The notes under the pieces are model-generated. The model saw only the letters and a program-made list of their open reading frames with translations, was not told the origin of the DNA and made no database searches. Shown piece after piece: positions 18,239-30,004 of a stretch of DNA of 64,000 nucleotides. Origin of the DNA: Seohaeicola saemankumensis (lineage in GTDB: Bacteria; Pseudomonadota; Alphaproteobacteria; Rhodobacterales; Rhodobacteraceae); the NCBI RefSeq assembly GCF_021021435.1, contig NZ_JAINWI010000004.1, positions 186,001-250,000 of the forward strand. The letters are read 5' to 3'. Both the position numbers and the translations under genes were made by a program. The stretch's first letter is position 1, and each line of letters opens with the position of its first letter.

Positions 18239-19834
18239 TCAACGCAGCCAGACTTCGACGCGGCGGTTCACCTGCCTGCCCCATGCGCCGTCATCGCAGG
18301 CCATCGGCAGGGCTTCTCCAAAGGCTTCAGTTGTCAACTCTACCTGTGCAAGATCCGCAGTCTCGGCCGCGATCATCACAGCTTGCCTCACAGCATCTGC
18401 TCGGCTTTGGGAAATCGCCTGATTGGCCCTTGCGGGGCCTTCTCCATCACTGAACCCGACAAAGACCAAGCCGCGGCCATCATAGCTGCCGTCTTCCAGC
18501 CTGCTTGCCAGTTGCCCTACATTGGCGCGGGACTGGGCATCCAGCCGCGTCGAACCCGCCTCGAAACGGAAGGTTGTACTGAGCCGTGTCATCTTGCCCA
18601 GAACACCCGCCATGCGTTGCAACTCTTCCAGTTTAATTTCCGAACCGGCTTGATTGATCGCGTTCACAAAACGGTCGCCTTGTGCCGCAACGGGAATAGC
18701 TTCGGGCGCCAGATCAACAAAACCCGCCCGCCGGATGACCAACTGTGCCGGTGCGCTTTGCGTGTAGAACAGAAACTCCCGCGCCAAACGGGGCAGGCGG
18801 CGGGCAGGCACATACAGAAACATCGGTGTTGTCAGTGGATAATCCTCGGTTTTGACTGTGTGACGGGTGGCGCGCAACGCAAAGCCGCATGCGCCCGACA
18901 GCCCCAACCGGCGAGCAGGTCCTGTTTCAGCGGCACTGGCAAGACCAAGCCCGAAAGGGTCTGAAGAGACCGCCAGCGCAAGTGCGATATCGCTGTCATG
19001 GCGTTCAATCTTGTCAGATAGTTCGGAACCGAGGGGACGCAGCAGCTTTTCAACCGCTGCCTGTGCCAAACCCGAGTCAGCATTCCGCAAATGCAAACTG
19101 ATCGGTGCGTCAGGCCCGCCAAGCGCGGACCAGTTGTCGATCTGGCCAGCAAAGACTCGTGCAAGATCGGCAGTAGGAATCCGGTCCAGCGGCAGGGTAC
19201 CGGCAACAACAGGCACAAGTGCATCCAGCGCCAGCACACGGAACCGCCCGCGTGCCCGCAAATCGCCCAATCCGGCCTCGCGCGCCAGCAACGCTTCTTC
19301 CCGCCGTATCTCGCGCAGGGACATCACGATGTCCGCCTCGTTGGCCAGAAGGTCCGCGAAACCTTCGTCTGATGACGTTGCCCTGAAAAGGAAACGCCCC
19401 AGATCGCGACCGGTTTCCCGATCCAGAATCAAATATTCGAAATGCCGATCATCGAGCGTTTCCCGACGCACGCCATAACCTTCGCGCAGGGCAAACCCCT
19501 CGACCAAGGCAGGCAAGAGCAACTCGGCCATCGTCGCCGCGCCGGAAATTGACAAACGCGCAACATAGCCTTCAAGGCTTGGACATGCCGGACCGTCGCA
19601 AAGGACCCCGCTTCCGTCGACTGTCAATTCGCCATAAGTGGTTTCGATCCGGTAGAATTCGCCGTCAAATCCCAGAAGCGTTCCGGTTAGTTCAACGGCA
19701 CCGTCGCGTGACGTAAGGGTTATGTCCTGCGCTGCCGATGGTGTCGCAAGCATCAGTGCTAGCCACATCACACCCGGCTTGCAGGTAAAAAATGAAAAAA
19801 GTGCGGCCCTTATTGCCGCACATACCTGATACAT
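18239..19834 (-). CDS. PstS-like substrate-binding domain fused to OmpA domain
   Basis: 531 aa. A signal peptide (ending near ATPSAAQ) is followed by a small region of about 65 residues, then a type-2 periplasmic binding-protein fold of the phosphate/PstS kind (about 105-395), and a C-terminal OmpA-like peptidoglycan-binding domain (FRFEAGSTRLDAQSRANVGQL to QVNRRVEVWLR). The OmpA part should tether the binding domain to the cell wall. The ligand is unknown; phosphate is only a guess. A start at 19768 would give a shorter signal peptide. It follows the unknown gene at 19859 by 24 bases, probably in one operon. Confidence 0.75.
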   Translation of the reverse strand: MYQVCAAIRAALFSFFTCKPGVMWLALMLATPSAAQDITLTSRDGAVELTGTLLGFDGEFYRIETTYGELTVDGSGVLCDGPACPSLEGYVARLSISGAATMAELLLPALVEGFALREGYGVRRETLDDRHFEYLILDRETGRDLGRFLFRATSSDEGFADLLANEADIVMSLREIRREEALLAREAGLGDLRARGRFRVLALDALVPVVAGTLPLDRIPTADLARVFAGQIDNWSALGGPDAPISLHLRNADSGLAQAAVEKLLRPLGSELSDKIERHDSDIALALAVSSDPFGLGLASAAETGPARRLGLSGACGFALRATRHTVKTEDYPLTTPMFLYVPARRLPRLAREFLFYTQSAPAQLVIRRAGFVDLAPEAIPVAAQGDRFVNAINQAGSEIKLEELQRMAGVLGKMTRLSTTFRFEAGSTRLDAQSRANVGQLASRLEDGSYDGRGLVFVGFSDGEGPARANQAISQSRADAVRQAVMIAAETADLAQVELTTEAFGEALPMACDDGAWGRQVNRRVEVWLR

Positions 19835-19858
19835 GGTGCTGCCCCAGTTCGTTGCACG

Positions 19859-20917
19859 CTAGTTGCGGGCAATCTTCAGGTCTTGCAACAGGTTTTTCAA
19901 CACAAGAAAGTCGCCAATCGCCTCGCATCCGGGCATGTCGACGGTCAGGTCCGTGACTCCTAATGCGCCGCCGCCGGTTATTTGCAGGGCTTGCCCCTCC
20001 AATTGCCGTCCGCAGGTGTCGGCAGACACCTCCGTTTCGACGGTCAGAGCAACATTGCCTAGTGTAGCCGAGGTGCCGGAGGGGAATGTATAGACCTGCG
20101 CCTGCAATTCCAGATCAGGCATGATCCGCCCATGTCGGGTCACAAAGCCACCTTTGCCCAATGCGGCATCGGCAATGTCGCGCGGCGCTCCGATCCAGAT
20201 ATGACCTTCATCGCCATAGTCTGCACCGAATTCAAGGGCATGTATCTGCAACTCACCCGGACCCTGCCACTGCACAACCACACGATCATAAACATCAAGT
20301 GACGTGACTTCTGCCTTGGCCATAGCTGAGCGGCCACTTGCGAAAGAGGCCATATAGACTGCCGCTTGTGACAGCGCAGGCATTTGGACAGCCAGACGTC
20401 CGTTCATATCTGTGGACTCGGACACCATCATCCCGTTGTGGTGCAAGGTCACACGGGCATTCGGTTCGCAGGGCACGTCCAGAGTCAGATCAACCATAGC
20501 AGCCGCTACAGAACGCGCCTCAAGGGTCGCGACGCAAGTCAAAGCACCAGAGTGAACCGCACCACCATCTGCTGCGGCCAGAATAACGCTTTCGGGAAGA
20601 TCATCCCGCCCCATGCTGGCGACGGTTGGCCGTTCGGGCGCAATTCTTGACGTGTTTCGTGCATCGCGGCCAGAGGTTACAAACTCGGAAGACGCCGAAG
20701 TGTAGGCAATCGACGTAAGTTCGCTGGGCGATATCTCGGAAAACGGCCCGTCCTCGGCAAGCTTTTGATCAACCACCAGCGACATCGGGGGTTTACCCAA
20801 CGAGGCTTGATGACCATACCGCATCTCGGCGACAGGCGAGGATTGCATCATGAAACCGATACCCAGTGCCGCGAAAAACGTTGCGCAAGCAAGGATAGCA
20901 TTCTGAATTCTAGCCAT
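19859..20917 (-). CDS. Conserved hypothetical exported or membrane-anchored protein
   Basis: I do not recognise the function. 352 aa from the ATG at 20917, starting MARIQNAILACATFFAALGIGF, which looks like an uncleaved anchor or signal peptide; the longer reading from 20965 adds 16 residues that do not fit. The rest is rich in Ala, Gly, Val and Thr, suggesting a beta-rich periplasmic domain. Two cysteine pairs (LTCVATLE with VPCEPNAR; DTCGRQ with MPGCEAI) could form disulfides. It lies between secA and the PBP-OmpA fusion gene and probably forms an operon with the latter. Confidence 0.6.
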   Translation of the reverse strand: MARIQNAILACATFFAALGIGFMMQSSPVAEMRYGHQASLGKPPMSLVVDQKLAEDGPFSEISPSELTSIAYTSASSEFVTSGRDARNTSRIAPERPTVASMGRDDLPESVILAAADGGAVHSGALTCVATLEARSVAAAMVDLTLDVPCEPNARVTLHHNGMMVSESTDMNGRLAVQMPALSQAAVYMASFASGRSAMAKAEVTSLDVYDRVVVQWQGPGELQIHALEFGADYGDEGHIWIGAPRDIADAALGKGGFVTRHGRIMPDLELQAQVYTFPSGTSATLGNVALTVETEVSADTCGRQLEGQALQITGGGALGVTDLTVDMPGCEAIGDFLVLKNLLQDLKIARN

Positions 20918-21059
20918 TAGCGTCTCCACAATCACGTCGGGATTGCGGAATACATGCCAAATCAAGCGGGCATCACTGTGTCCGATATCAGGTCAGTTTC
21001 GGGCGTAACGACACTTTGGCGTTAAATCCGCCGAATTACAGGGGTAAACGGCCCTCAAA

Positions 21060-21079
21060 TGAGGCGACTCTGTGTCGCC

Positions 21080-21082
<3 letters not shown>
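21060..21082 (-). terminator. Stem-loop at the secA stop codon
   Basis: GAGGCGAC at 21061-21068 pairs with GTCGCCTC at 21074-21081, with an extra T-A pair outside, over a 5-base loop. The secA stop codon is inside the stem. On the minus strand it is followed only by ATTTG, so it is a weak or Rho-assisted terminator, or an mRNA end stabiliser. Confidence 0.5.
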
Positions 21083-23788
<2,706 letters not shown>

Positions 23789-23898
23789 ATCAGTTCCGTT
23801 CCGCTCATTGACAGAGTTGTGCAAGCCATCTGCTTGCCCGCTCTTTCCGCAACACATATGAAGAGGCGGGAAAAGACAGCCAAACCTGGCCTCAGGGC

Positions 23899-23927
23899 GA
23901 TGTAAGGGGCGGCTTCATAACTGTCAA
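23899..23927 (-). promoter_or_regulatory. Probable sigma-70 promoter of secA
   Basis: On the minus strand a perfect -35 TTGACA (23927-23922), a 17-base spacer and TACATC (23904-23899). Transcription would start near 23892, leaving a leader of about 100 bases before secA. Confidence 0.55.
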
Positions 23928-23966
23928 CGCCGGGGGCTGGATGCGCCCGTTACAAAGGACGAATCC

Positions 23967-24827
23967 ATGCAAAAACCGACCCGAAACGCCTTCACTTCCT
24001 TGTCAGCCGCCATTTTGATGGCTTGGGCGACTGTCCCCGCCATGGCGCAGGACGCGCCCGATGCTGACAGTGTGATCGCCACAGTCAACGGAACCGAGAT
24101 CACGCTGGGTCAGATGATCATGGCGCGCACGACTTTGCCGCAGCAGTATTTATCTTTGCCGGATGATGTACTGTTCAATGGAATTCTGGACCAGCTGATC
24201 CAGCAAACCGTTCTCGCGCAGACCTTGGGCGACGAGATGCCGCGCCGCGTGACGATCTCGCTCGAGAACGAGCGGCGCGCGCTTCTGGCCGCTGCTGTGG
24301 TGGATGACATCCTTGCCGGCGCCGTCACTGATGAAGCCCTGCAGACAGCCTATGACGAGCTTTATGCCAATGCAGAGCCGACACAGGAATGGAATGCTTC
24401 ACATATACTGGTCGAAACGGAAGAGGCAGCAACCGCCTTGATCCAACGGATCGCCGACGGCGAGGAATTCGAGGCACTGGCGCGCGAGGCGTCCAGTGAT
24501 TCATCAGCCTCCAGCGGAGGACAGTTGGGTTGGTTTGAATCGGGCATGATGGTCCCCGATTTCGAGGCCGCTGTGATTGCGCTTGAGGTGGGAGAGGTGT
24601 CCGACCCTGTGCAGACGCAATTCGGCTGGCATGTGATCACGCTGAACGAGACCCGCGAGCGTGATGTTCCAACGCTGGAGCAGGTCACCGAGGAACTGCG
24701 TCCGCAGGTCGAGCGTGCCGCCGTACAGGCCGAACTGGATGCCCTGACTGCGGCCGCAACTGTCGAGCGGCAGGATGAAGGCTTTGACCCCGCGTTGATA
24801 AAAAACCTCGATCTTCTGGAGAATTGA
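23967..24827 (+). CDS. Periplasmic parvulin-type peptidylprolyl isomerase
   Basis: Exported folding helper. A signal peptide ends at PAMAQD, an N-terminal helical chaperone part follows, and a PpiC rotamase domain starts ASHILVETEEAATALIQRI and includes GGQLGWFESGMMVPDFEAA and FGWHVITLNETRE; 286 aa. AAGGA precedes the ATG. It reads divergently from secA, whose product exports it, and is followed by argJ after 3 bases. Confidence 0.9.
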   Translation: MQKPTRNAFTSLSAAILMAWATVPAMAQDAPDADSVIATVNGTEITLGQMIMARTTLPQQYLSLPDDVLFNGILDQLIQQTVLAQTLGDEMPRRVTISLENERRALLAAAVVDDILAGAVTDEALQTAYDELYANAEPTQEWNASHILVETEEAATALIQRIADGEEFEALAREASSDSSASSGGQLGWFESGMMVPDFEAAVIALEVGEVSDPVQTQFGWHVITLNETRERDVPTLEQVTEELRPQVERAAVQAELDALTAAATVERQDEGFDPALIKNLDLLEN

Positions 24828-24830
24828 GCG

Positions 24831-26060
24831 ATGGGCAAGATTACGGTGGTCTCTCCGCTGGCACCAAAGTCTTTTCCGGCACTTCCGGTCATCGACGGGG
24901 TTGAGTTTTCTGCGGCACAGGCGGGTGTCAGGTATCAGGGACGAACCGATGTCATGCTTGTGCGTCTGGCACCGGGCACGACGATGGCTGGCGTGTTCAC
25001 ACGCTCTGCGACACGCTCGGCTCCGGTGCTGGATTGTCAGGCCAAGATCGGTGCGGATAGCACAGATGGCGCCGCAATCATCGTGAATTCGGGCAATTCC
25101 AACGCCTTCACGGGCAAGAACGGCGTCGAGTCGACCCGTGCCGTTACCTTTGCCGTGGCCAAGGTTCTGGGATTACCCGAAGCGCGTGTTTTCTCCTCCT
25201 CGACCGGTGTGATCGGAGAGCCGCTGCCGCATGAACGGATCACAGCGAAACTGTCCGAGCTTTCGGAAACGCTGGACGAAGGCGCGATTGCTGCTGCCGC
25301 GCGGGCCATCATGACGACAGACACATTTGCCAAAGGTGCCTCTGCCGAGGTCAGTATCGGCGGAAAAACCGTGAAGATCGCCGGTATCGCGAAAGGGTCT
25401 GGCATGATCGCGCCGGATATGGCGACGATGCTGGTCTATTTGTTTACCGATGCGACGGTGGGCCGGTCCGAACTTCAGGAAATGCTGGGCGAATTGACGG
25501 ACGTGACTTTCAACTGCATCACGGTTGATAGCGATACCTCAACCTCCGACACGCTATTACTTGCTGCCACCGGCACATCGGGCGTGATCGTCAACCGTGA
25601 TACAGCGGCATTCCGCGACGCGCTGCACGGGGTCATGCTTGATCTGGCGCATCAGGTTGTGCGCGACGGCGAAGGCGCGACGAAGTTTGTCGAGATCGCG
25701 GTAACGGGTGCAGTCTCAGATGCAGATGCGAAGACGCATGCGATGGCAATTGCCAACTCTCCTTTGATCAAGACAGCCATTGCCGGTGAAGACCCGAATT
25801 GGGGTCGGGTTGTCATGGCAATCGGCAAATCAGGCGCTGCGGCTGACCGTGATCTTCTCAAGATCCGATTTGGCGATGTGCTGGTTGCGGAGGATGGGTG
25901 GGTGTCACCAAGCTATAGCGAAGCCGAGGCTGCGGCGCATATGAAAGGCCAATATCTGCGTATTAGTGTCGATCTTGGTCTAGGGCAGGGTAAAAGCACT
26001 GTCTGGACCTGTGACCTGACGCATGGGTATATCGACATCAATGCCGATTACCGGTCCTGA
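24831..26060 (+). CDS. argJ: Bifunctional glutamate N-acetyltransferase / amino-acid acetyltransferase
   Basis: Moves the acetyl group from N-acetylornithine to glutamate in the cyclic arginine pathway. The autoproteolytic site lies in KGSGMIAPDMATML, where the new N-terminal Thr is created; VDSDTSTSDTLL and GEDPNWGRV are also typical. 409 aa. Only 3 bases follow the isomerase gene and 12 precede the mutT start chosen here, so the three are probably co-transcribed. Confidence 0.96.
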   Translation: MGKITVVSPLAPKSFPALPVIDGVEFSAAQAGVRYQGRTDVMLVRLAPGTTMAGVFTRSATRSAPVLDCQAKIGADSTDGAAIIVNSGNSNAFTGKNGVESTRAVTFAVAKVLGLPEARVFSSSTGVIGEPLPHERITAKLSELSETLDEGAIAAAARAIMTTDTFAKGASAEVSIGGKTVKIAGIAKGSGMIAPDMATMLVYLFTDATVGRSELQEMLGELTDVTFNCITVDSDTSTSDTLLLAATGTSGVIVNRDTAAFRDALHGVMLDLAHQVVRDGEGATKFVEIAVTGAVSDADAKTHAMAIANSPLIKTAIAGEDPNWGRVVMAIGKSGAAADRDLLKIRFGDVLVAEDGWVSPSYSEAEAAAHMKGQYLRISVDLGLGQGKSTVWTCDLTHGYIDINADYRS

Positions 26061-26072
26061 AGGGTGTCCCCT

Positions 26073-26471
26073 GTGAAGCTTGTTCTGGTCTCGGCAGTTG
26101 CGCTGATTGATGCGGATGGTCGGGTGCTGCTGGCGCAGCGCCCTGAAGGAAAATCCATGGCTGGTCTATGGGAGTTTCCGGGCGGAAAGGTCGAACAGGG
26201 CGAGACACCCGAAGCGGCCTTGATCCGCGAGCTACATGAAGAGCTGGGAATCAACACCTGGTCAAGCTGTCTTGCGCCACTGACTTTTGCCAGCCACAGC
26301 TACGATGATTTCCACCTTCTGATGCCGCTGTTTGCCTGCCGCAAGTGGGAAGGAATCGTCACACCACGCGAGGGTCAATCCCTGAAATGGGTGCGGGCAA
26401 TCGACCTGAAGTTGTATCCGATGCCGCCGGCGGATATTCCGCTGATTCCCATTTTGCGCGACTGGCTGTGA
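26073..26471 (+). CDS. mutT: MutT-type Nudix hydrolase (8-oxo-dGTPase)
   Basis: Removes oxidised dGTP from the nucleotide pool. The Nudix box is complete: GGKVEQGETPEAALIRELHEELGI. The protein starts VKLVLVSAVALIDADGRVLLAQRPEGK-like, as in MutT, from a GTG at 26073; a GTG at 26064 sits too close to the GAAGGG ribosome site. 132 aa. Confidence 0.9.
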   Translation: MKLVLVSAVALIDADGRVLLAQRPEGKSMAGLWEFPGGKVEQGETPEAALIRELHEELGINTWSSCLAPLTFASHSYDDFHLLMPLFACRKWEGIVTPREGQSLKWVRAIDLKLYPMPPADIPLIPILRDWL

Positions 26472-26548
26472 TCTAGCGCCCTTTCAGGCTTCGGCTTTGT
26501 CGAAGACGTCAGGGTTTGAAACAGCTTTCGGATAGATCAGACAGAAAA

Positions 26549-26577
26549 TTGACGATTACCGGATACAATCTTCATAT
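26549..26577 (+). promoter_or_regulatory. Possible promoter of the 45-aa gene
   Basis: TTGACG at 26549-26554, a 17-base spacer, and TCATAT at 26572-26577. The surroundings are AT-rich compared with the window. The -10 is only a moderate match. Confidence 0.3.
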
Positions 26578-26640
26578 TTAGATACACTTTGTAATCTTTT
26601 TTGAGGTAATTTTTCGTTGGGCATTCTTGGGAGGATGTGA

Positions 26641-26778
26641 ATGCTACGAACCATTATTCTAGGAACGTGTGTTTCTGTTCAGGGGACCTATGTCAGGACC
26701 CTTTCAGATGGTCGTGTACAGGTCCGTGTAGGATCGCGTGAATTCGTCGGCCTTCCTGTTCTTAAACAGGCCGCCTGA
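26641..26778 (+). CDS. Small 45-aa protein of unknown function
   Basis: A short frame starts MLRTIILGTCVSVQGTYVRT and ends GLPVLKQAA. A strong ribosome site (GGGAGG) lies before the ATG at good spacing, and an intrinsic terminator follows the stop by 16 bases. It has no signal peptide. The pattern (short strands, Val-rich, RVQVRVGSREF) suggests a small beta-type fold. I have an impression of similar small proteins near infB in related bacteria but cannot confirm it. It has a transcription unit of its own between convergent mutT and infB regions. Confidence 0.65.
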   Translation: MLRTIILGTCVSVQGTYVRTLSDGRVQVRVGSREFVGLPVLKQAA

Positions 26779-26794
26779 CATCTTGATTTGAACG

Positions 26795-26824
26795 AAAAAG
26801 GGGCAGCCAAAGCTGCCCCTTTTT
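26795..26824. terminator. Bidirectional intrinsic terminator
   Basis: Five A, GGGGCAGC, loop CAAA, GCTGCCCC, five T: a perfect hairpin with U-tracts in both directions. It ends the 45-aa gene on the plus strand and the rimP-nusA-ylxR-infB unit on the minus strand. Confidence 0.92.
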
Positions 26825-26848
26825 GCTTTCATCCATTGGTCCCGACAA

Positions 26849-29353
26849 TCAGGTCAGATTGCGGACAACTTCCTCACGCTCGAAAATCTCGATGACGTCG
26901 CCGGGACGGACATCCTCGTAATTCTCGAATGCCATACCGCATTCCTGACCCGAAGTGACTTCTTTGACCTCGTCCTTGAAGCGTTTGAGCGTCTTTAGGT
27001 TGCCTTCGTGGATCACAACATCATCACGCAGCAGGCGCACACCGGCGGACCGGCGGGCAACGCCTTCTGTGACAAGGCAGCCAGCCACTTTGCCGACGCC
27101 GGACACTTTGAAGACTTCCTTGATCTGGGCGTAACCGATGAACTTCTCGCGGATTTCATTGCTCAGCAGACCGCTTGCGGCCTTTTTAACATCATCAACA
27201 AGATCGTAAATCACCGAATAATACCGGATTTCGACGCCCTTCTGGTTTGCCGTGTTGCGGGCAGAGGCGTTTGCACGGACGTTGAAGCCCATGATCGGCG
27301 CGCCTGACGCTTCGGCCAGACCCACATCGGTTTCGGTGATGGCACCAACACCCGAGTGCAACACGCGGACGCGCACCTCGTCGTTGCCGATTTTCTCCAT
27401 CGCCTGCACGATCGCTTCGGCAGAGCCTTGCACATCGGCCTTCACCAGAATTGGCAGTTCGGCTACGGACTGATCCGCTTTGGCCTTGGCCATCAGCTGG
27501 TCCAGCGTTGTTGCGGCACCAACAGCCGCACGCTTTTCCTTGGCAGCATTCGCACGATACTCTGCGATTTCCCGCGCCTGTGCTTCGGTTTCGACCACGT
27601 TCAGCACATCGCCTGCTTCCGGTGTCCCGTTCAGGCCCAGAACCTCGACCGGAACGGAGGGTCCAGCCTCGGTGATACGCTCGCCTTTGTCGTCGATCAG
27701 CGCACGGACTTTGCCCCACTGCTCGCCGACCACGAAGATATCGCCCTGACGCAGCGTGCCTTTCTGGACCAGAACCGTCGCGACGGGGCCACGGCCCACA
27801 TCCAGTTTGGCCTCGATCACGGCGCCTTCTGCAAAGCGGTTCGGGTTGGCCTTGAGTTCAAGAATTTCTGCCTGCAGCGCGATGGCTTCAAGCAGATCGT
27901 CAAGACCCAGACCTGTCAGGGCCGAAACCTCGACGTCCTGCACATCGCCCGACATCGCTTCGACAACGACTTCGTGCTGTAGCAGATCAGTCCGCACTTT
28001 CGTGGGATTCGCTTCGGGCTTGTCGATCTTGTTGATCGCCACGATCATCGGCACTTTGGCCGCTTTGGCGTGGGCAATCGCCTCGACCGTTTGCGGCATA
28101 ACAGCATCGTCAGCGGCTACAACCAGCACGACGATATCCGTCACGTGCGCGCCGCGTGCCCGCATCGAGGTGAAAGCCGCGTGCCCGGGTGTGTCAAGGA
28201 AGGTCAGCAGAGCGCCCTTGTCGGTTTGCACCTGGTAAGCGCCGATATGCTGCGTGATCCCGCCTGCTTCCGAAGCAACAACCTTCGCATTCCGGATAGC
28301 ATCCAGAAGGCTGGTCTTGCCGTGGTCAACGTGACCCATGATGGTGACAACCGGCGGACGCGGCTTCAGATCCTCGGCGCGATCTTCGACCGAGGCAATT
28401 ACGTCTTCCACATCGGAATCAGACACGCGCACAGAACGGTGGCCGAACTCCTCGATGATCAGTTCCGCTGTATCCGCGTCAATGGTCTGGTTCTGGGTGA
28501 CCATCATGCCGTTCTGCATCAGCGCTTTGACGACGGCACCAACCCGTTCGGCCATACGGTTCGCAAGTTCCGACACCATGATGGCTTCGGGCAACTGGAC
28601 CTCGCGGACAATTTTCTCGCGCTCGACATTGCCGCCCATTGCCTTCTGGCGGGCACGCTCTTGCTTGCGTTTCATCGCGGCCATGGATTTGGTCCGGCCA
28701 CCTTCGCCACCCGACAAAGCCTGATTCAGTGTCAACTTGCCGGAACGACGGCTATCCTCGCGCGCCTTTGCGGCACGCGCATCGCGATCGGTCGGATCAG
28801 GCTCGCGTTCTTTCTTGCGCGCAGCAACCGGCGGAGCCTTGGCAGCGGCACGGCTGACAGGTGCGTCTTCGGCAGGTGCCGCAGCAGCAGCGGCGGCACG
28901 TTTAGCCGCATCTTCGGTCTCGCGGGCTTTGCGCTGCTCTTCTTCGGCCTTGGCTTTCAGCGCTTCCTCGCGCTCACGCTCTTCGCGTTCCTTGGCTTCC
29001 GCTTCCTCACGGCGACGGGCGCGCTCTTCCTCGCGGGCTTTTTCGTCAGCCTCGCGCTGGATGGCTTCCTCGCCCTCACGCGCCTTGGCGGCTTGAAGCG
29101 CCTTCAGGCGGCGCTCCATCTCGGCATCCGAGATTCCGGCAGGGCGTTTTGCGGGATCGCCCAGCGCCGGGTTAGGAACCGCACCGCCTGCGGCTGACTT
29201 GCCCGCACCCGGTTTCGGTACCACAACGCGCTTGCGCTTGGTTTCCACGACGACATTCTTTGTACGTCCATGGCTGAAGCTTTGCTTCACGTTACCCGGG
29301 CGTGCGCCCAGACCACCTACGCCCAATGTCTTTTTACCGTCGTTGTCGTTCAT
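26849..29353 (-). CDS. infB: Translation initiation factor IF-2
   Basis: GTPase that brings fMet-tRNA to the 30S subunit. The N-terminal part is long, charged and Ala/Glu/Arg-rich (about residues 60-210), probably coiled-coil. The G domain has G1 GHVDHGKT near residue 339, DTPGHAAF (G3) and NKIDKPEAN (G4), followed by the beta-barrel and tRNA-binding domains; 834 aa. It overlaps ylxR by 4 bases and is last in the operon. Confidence 0.97.
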   Translation of the reverse strand: MNDNDGKKTLGVGGLGARPGNVKQSFSHGRTKNVVVETKRKRVVVPKPGAGKSAAGGAVPNPALGDPAKRPAGISDAEMERRLKALQAAKAREGEEAIQREADEKAREEERARRREEAEAKEREEREREEALKAKAEEEQRKARETEDAAKRAAAAAAAPAEDAPVSRAAAKAPPVAARKKEREPDPTDRDARAAKAREDSRRSGKLTLNQALSGGEGGRTKSMAAMKRKQERARQKAMGGNVEREKIVREVQLPEAIMVSELANRMAERVGAVVKALMQNGMMVTQNQTIDADTAELIIEEFGHRSVRVSDSDVEDVIASVEDRAEDLKPRPPVVTIMGHVDHGKTSLLDAIRNAKVVASEAGGITQHIGAYQVQTDKGALLTFLDTPGHAAFTSMRARGAHVTDIVVLVVAADDAVMPQTVEAIAHAKAAKVPMIVAINKIDKPEANPTKVRTDLLQHEVVVEAMSGDVQDVEVSALTGLGLDDLLEAIALQAEILELKANPNRFAEGAVIEAKLDVGRGPVATVLVQKGTLRQGDIFVVGEQWGKVRALIDDKGERITEAGPSVPVEVLGLNGTPEAGDVLNVVETEAQAREIAEYRANAAKEKRAAVGAATTLDQLMAKAKADQSVAELPILVKADVQGSAEAIVQAMEKIGNDEVRVRVLHSGVGAITETDVGLAEASGAPIMGFNVRANASARNTANQKGVEIRYYSVIYDLVDDVKKAASGLLSNEIREKFIGYAQIKEVFKVSGVGKVAGCLVTEGVARRSAGVRLLRDDVVIHEGNLKTLKRFKDEVKEVTSGQECGMAFENYEDVRPGDVIEIFEREEVVRNLT

Positions 29354-29982
29354 ATGGCTCTTCTATCCTTTTTGACGGTCTTGCCGCCATCCGGGGCGCG
29401 CAGACCTTTCAGTCTTGCCGCCTCCTCTACAACACGCGGGGCCAAACCTCCAGCGGCAAGCACAACGTGTATTACAGTTTGTCGCCCAAAGGCCATGCCC
29501 AGCTCGTCTGCTGTCAGCCAACCGATAAACGTACCATCGGATGGGGTGCTCAATTTCGACTTGCCGCGCTCTGACCCGTCGCTGGCCTGAATCAGCACTT
29601 GCGCGTAATCCTTGACCAGCCAATCTTTCACTTTCTCGTAGCCGCTGACCGCTTCGCCCCCCTTGCGGGCAAGGCTGATCAGGTCAACCACGCGCCGGAC
29701 AAGCTGTACCTCGACCTGATCAATCAGATCTTCCGGCACGGTGACGACCTGCTTGGCGGCGCGTGCAAAGAGGTTCTTCTTGACCGCCTTATCAAGTGCC
29801 GACCGTTCAGCCGATACATAGATGCCGCGACCCGGCAGCTTTCCCATGATATCGGGAAAAACCTGACCTTCAGGCCCCACAACAAAGCGGATCAGCCCGA
29901 ATTTCGGCTGTACCTCGCCCGTGGCGATACATTTCCGTTCAGGTCCGTCGTCCCGGTCCTTGCTGTGTCCGCCACGTGTCAT
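29350..29982 (-). CDS. YlxR (DUF448) RNA-binding protein fused to L7Ae-like domain
   Basis: 210 aa with two parts. Residues 1 to about 90 form the YlxR fold (ERKCIATGE and the diagnostic GRGIYVS). About 95-190 resemble the L7Ae/YlxQ ribosomal-protein fold ([18 protein letters not shown]). In Gram-positive bacteria these are two genes between nusA and infB; the fusion is usual in alphaproteobacteria. RNA binding is expected, and the exact role is not settled. Confidence 0.88.
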   Translation of the reverse strand: MTRGGHSKDRDDGPERKCIATGEVQPKFGLIRFVVGPEGQVFPDIMGKLPGRGIYVSAERSALDKAVKKNLFARAAKQVVTVPEDLIDQVEVQLVRRVVDLISLARKGGEAVSGYEKVKDWLVKDYAQVLIQASDGSERGKSKLSTPSDGTFIGWLTADELGMAFGRQTVIHVVLAAGGLAPRVVEEAARLKGLRAPDGGKTVKKDRRAI

Positions 29983-30004
29983 CCGGTTAATCAGAGGCCC
30001 TATA

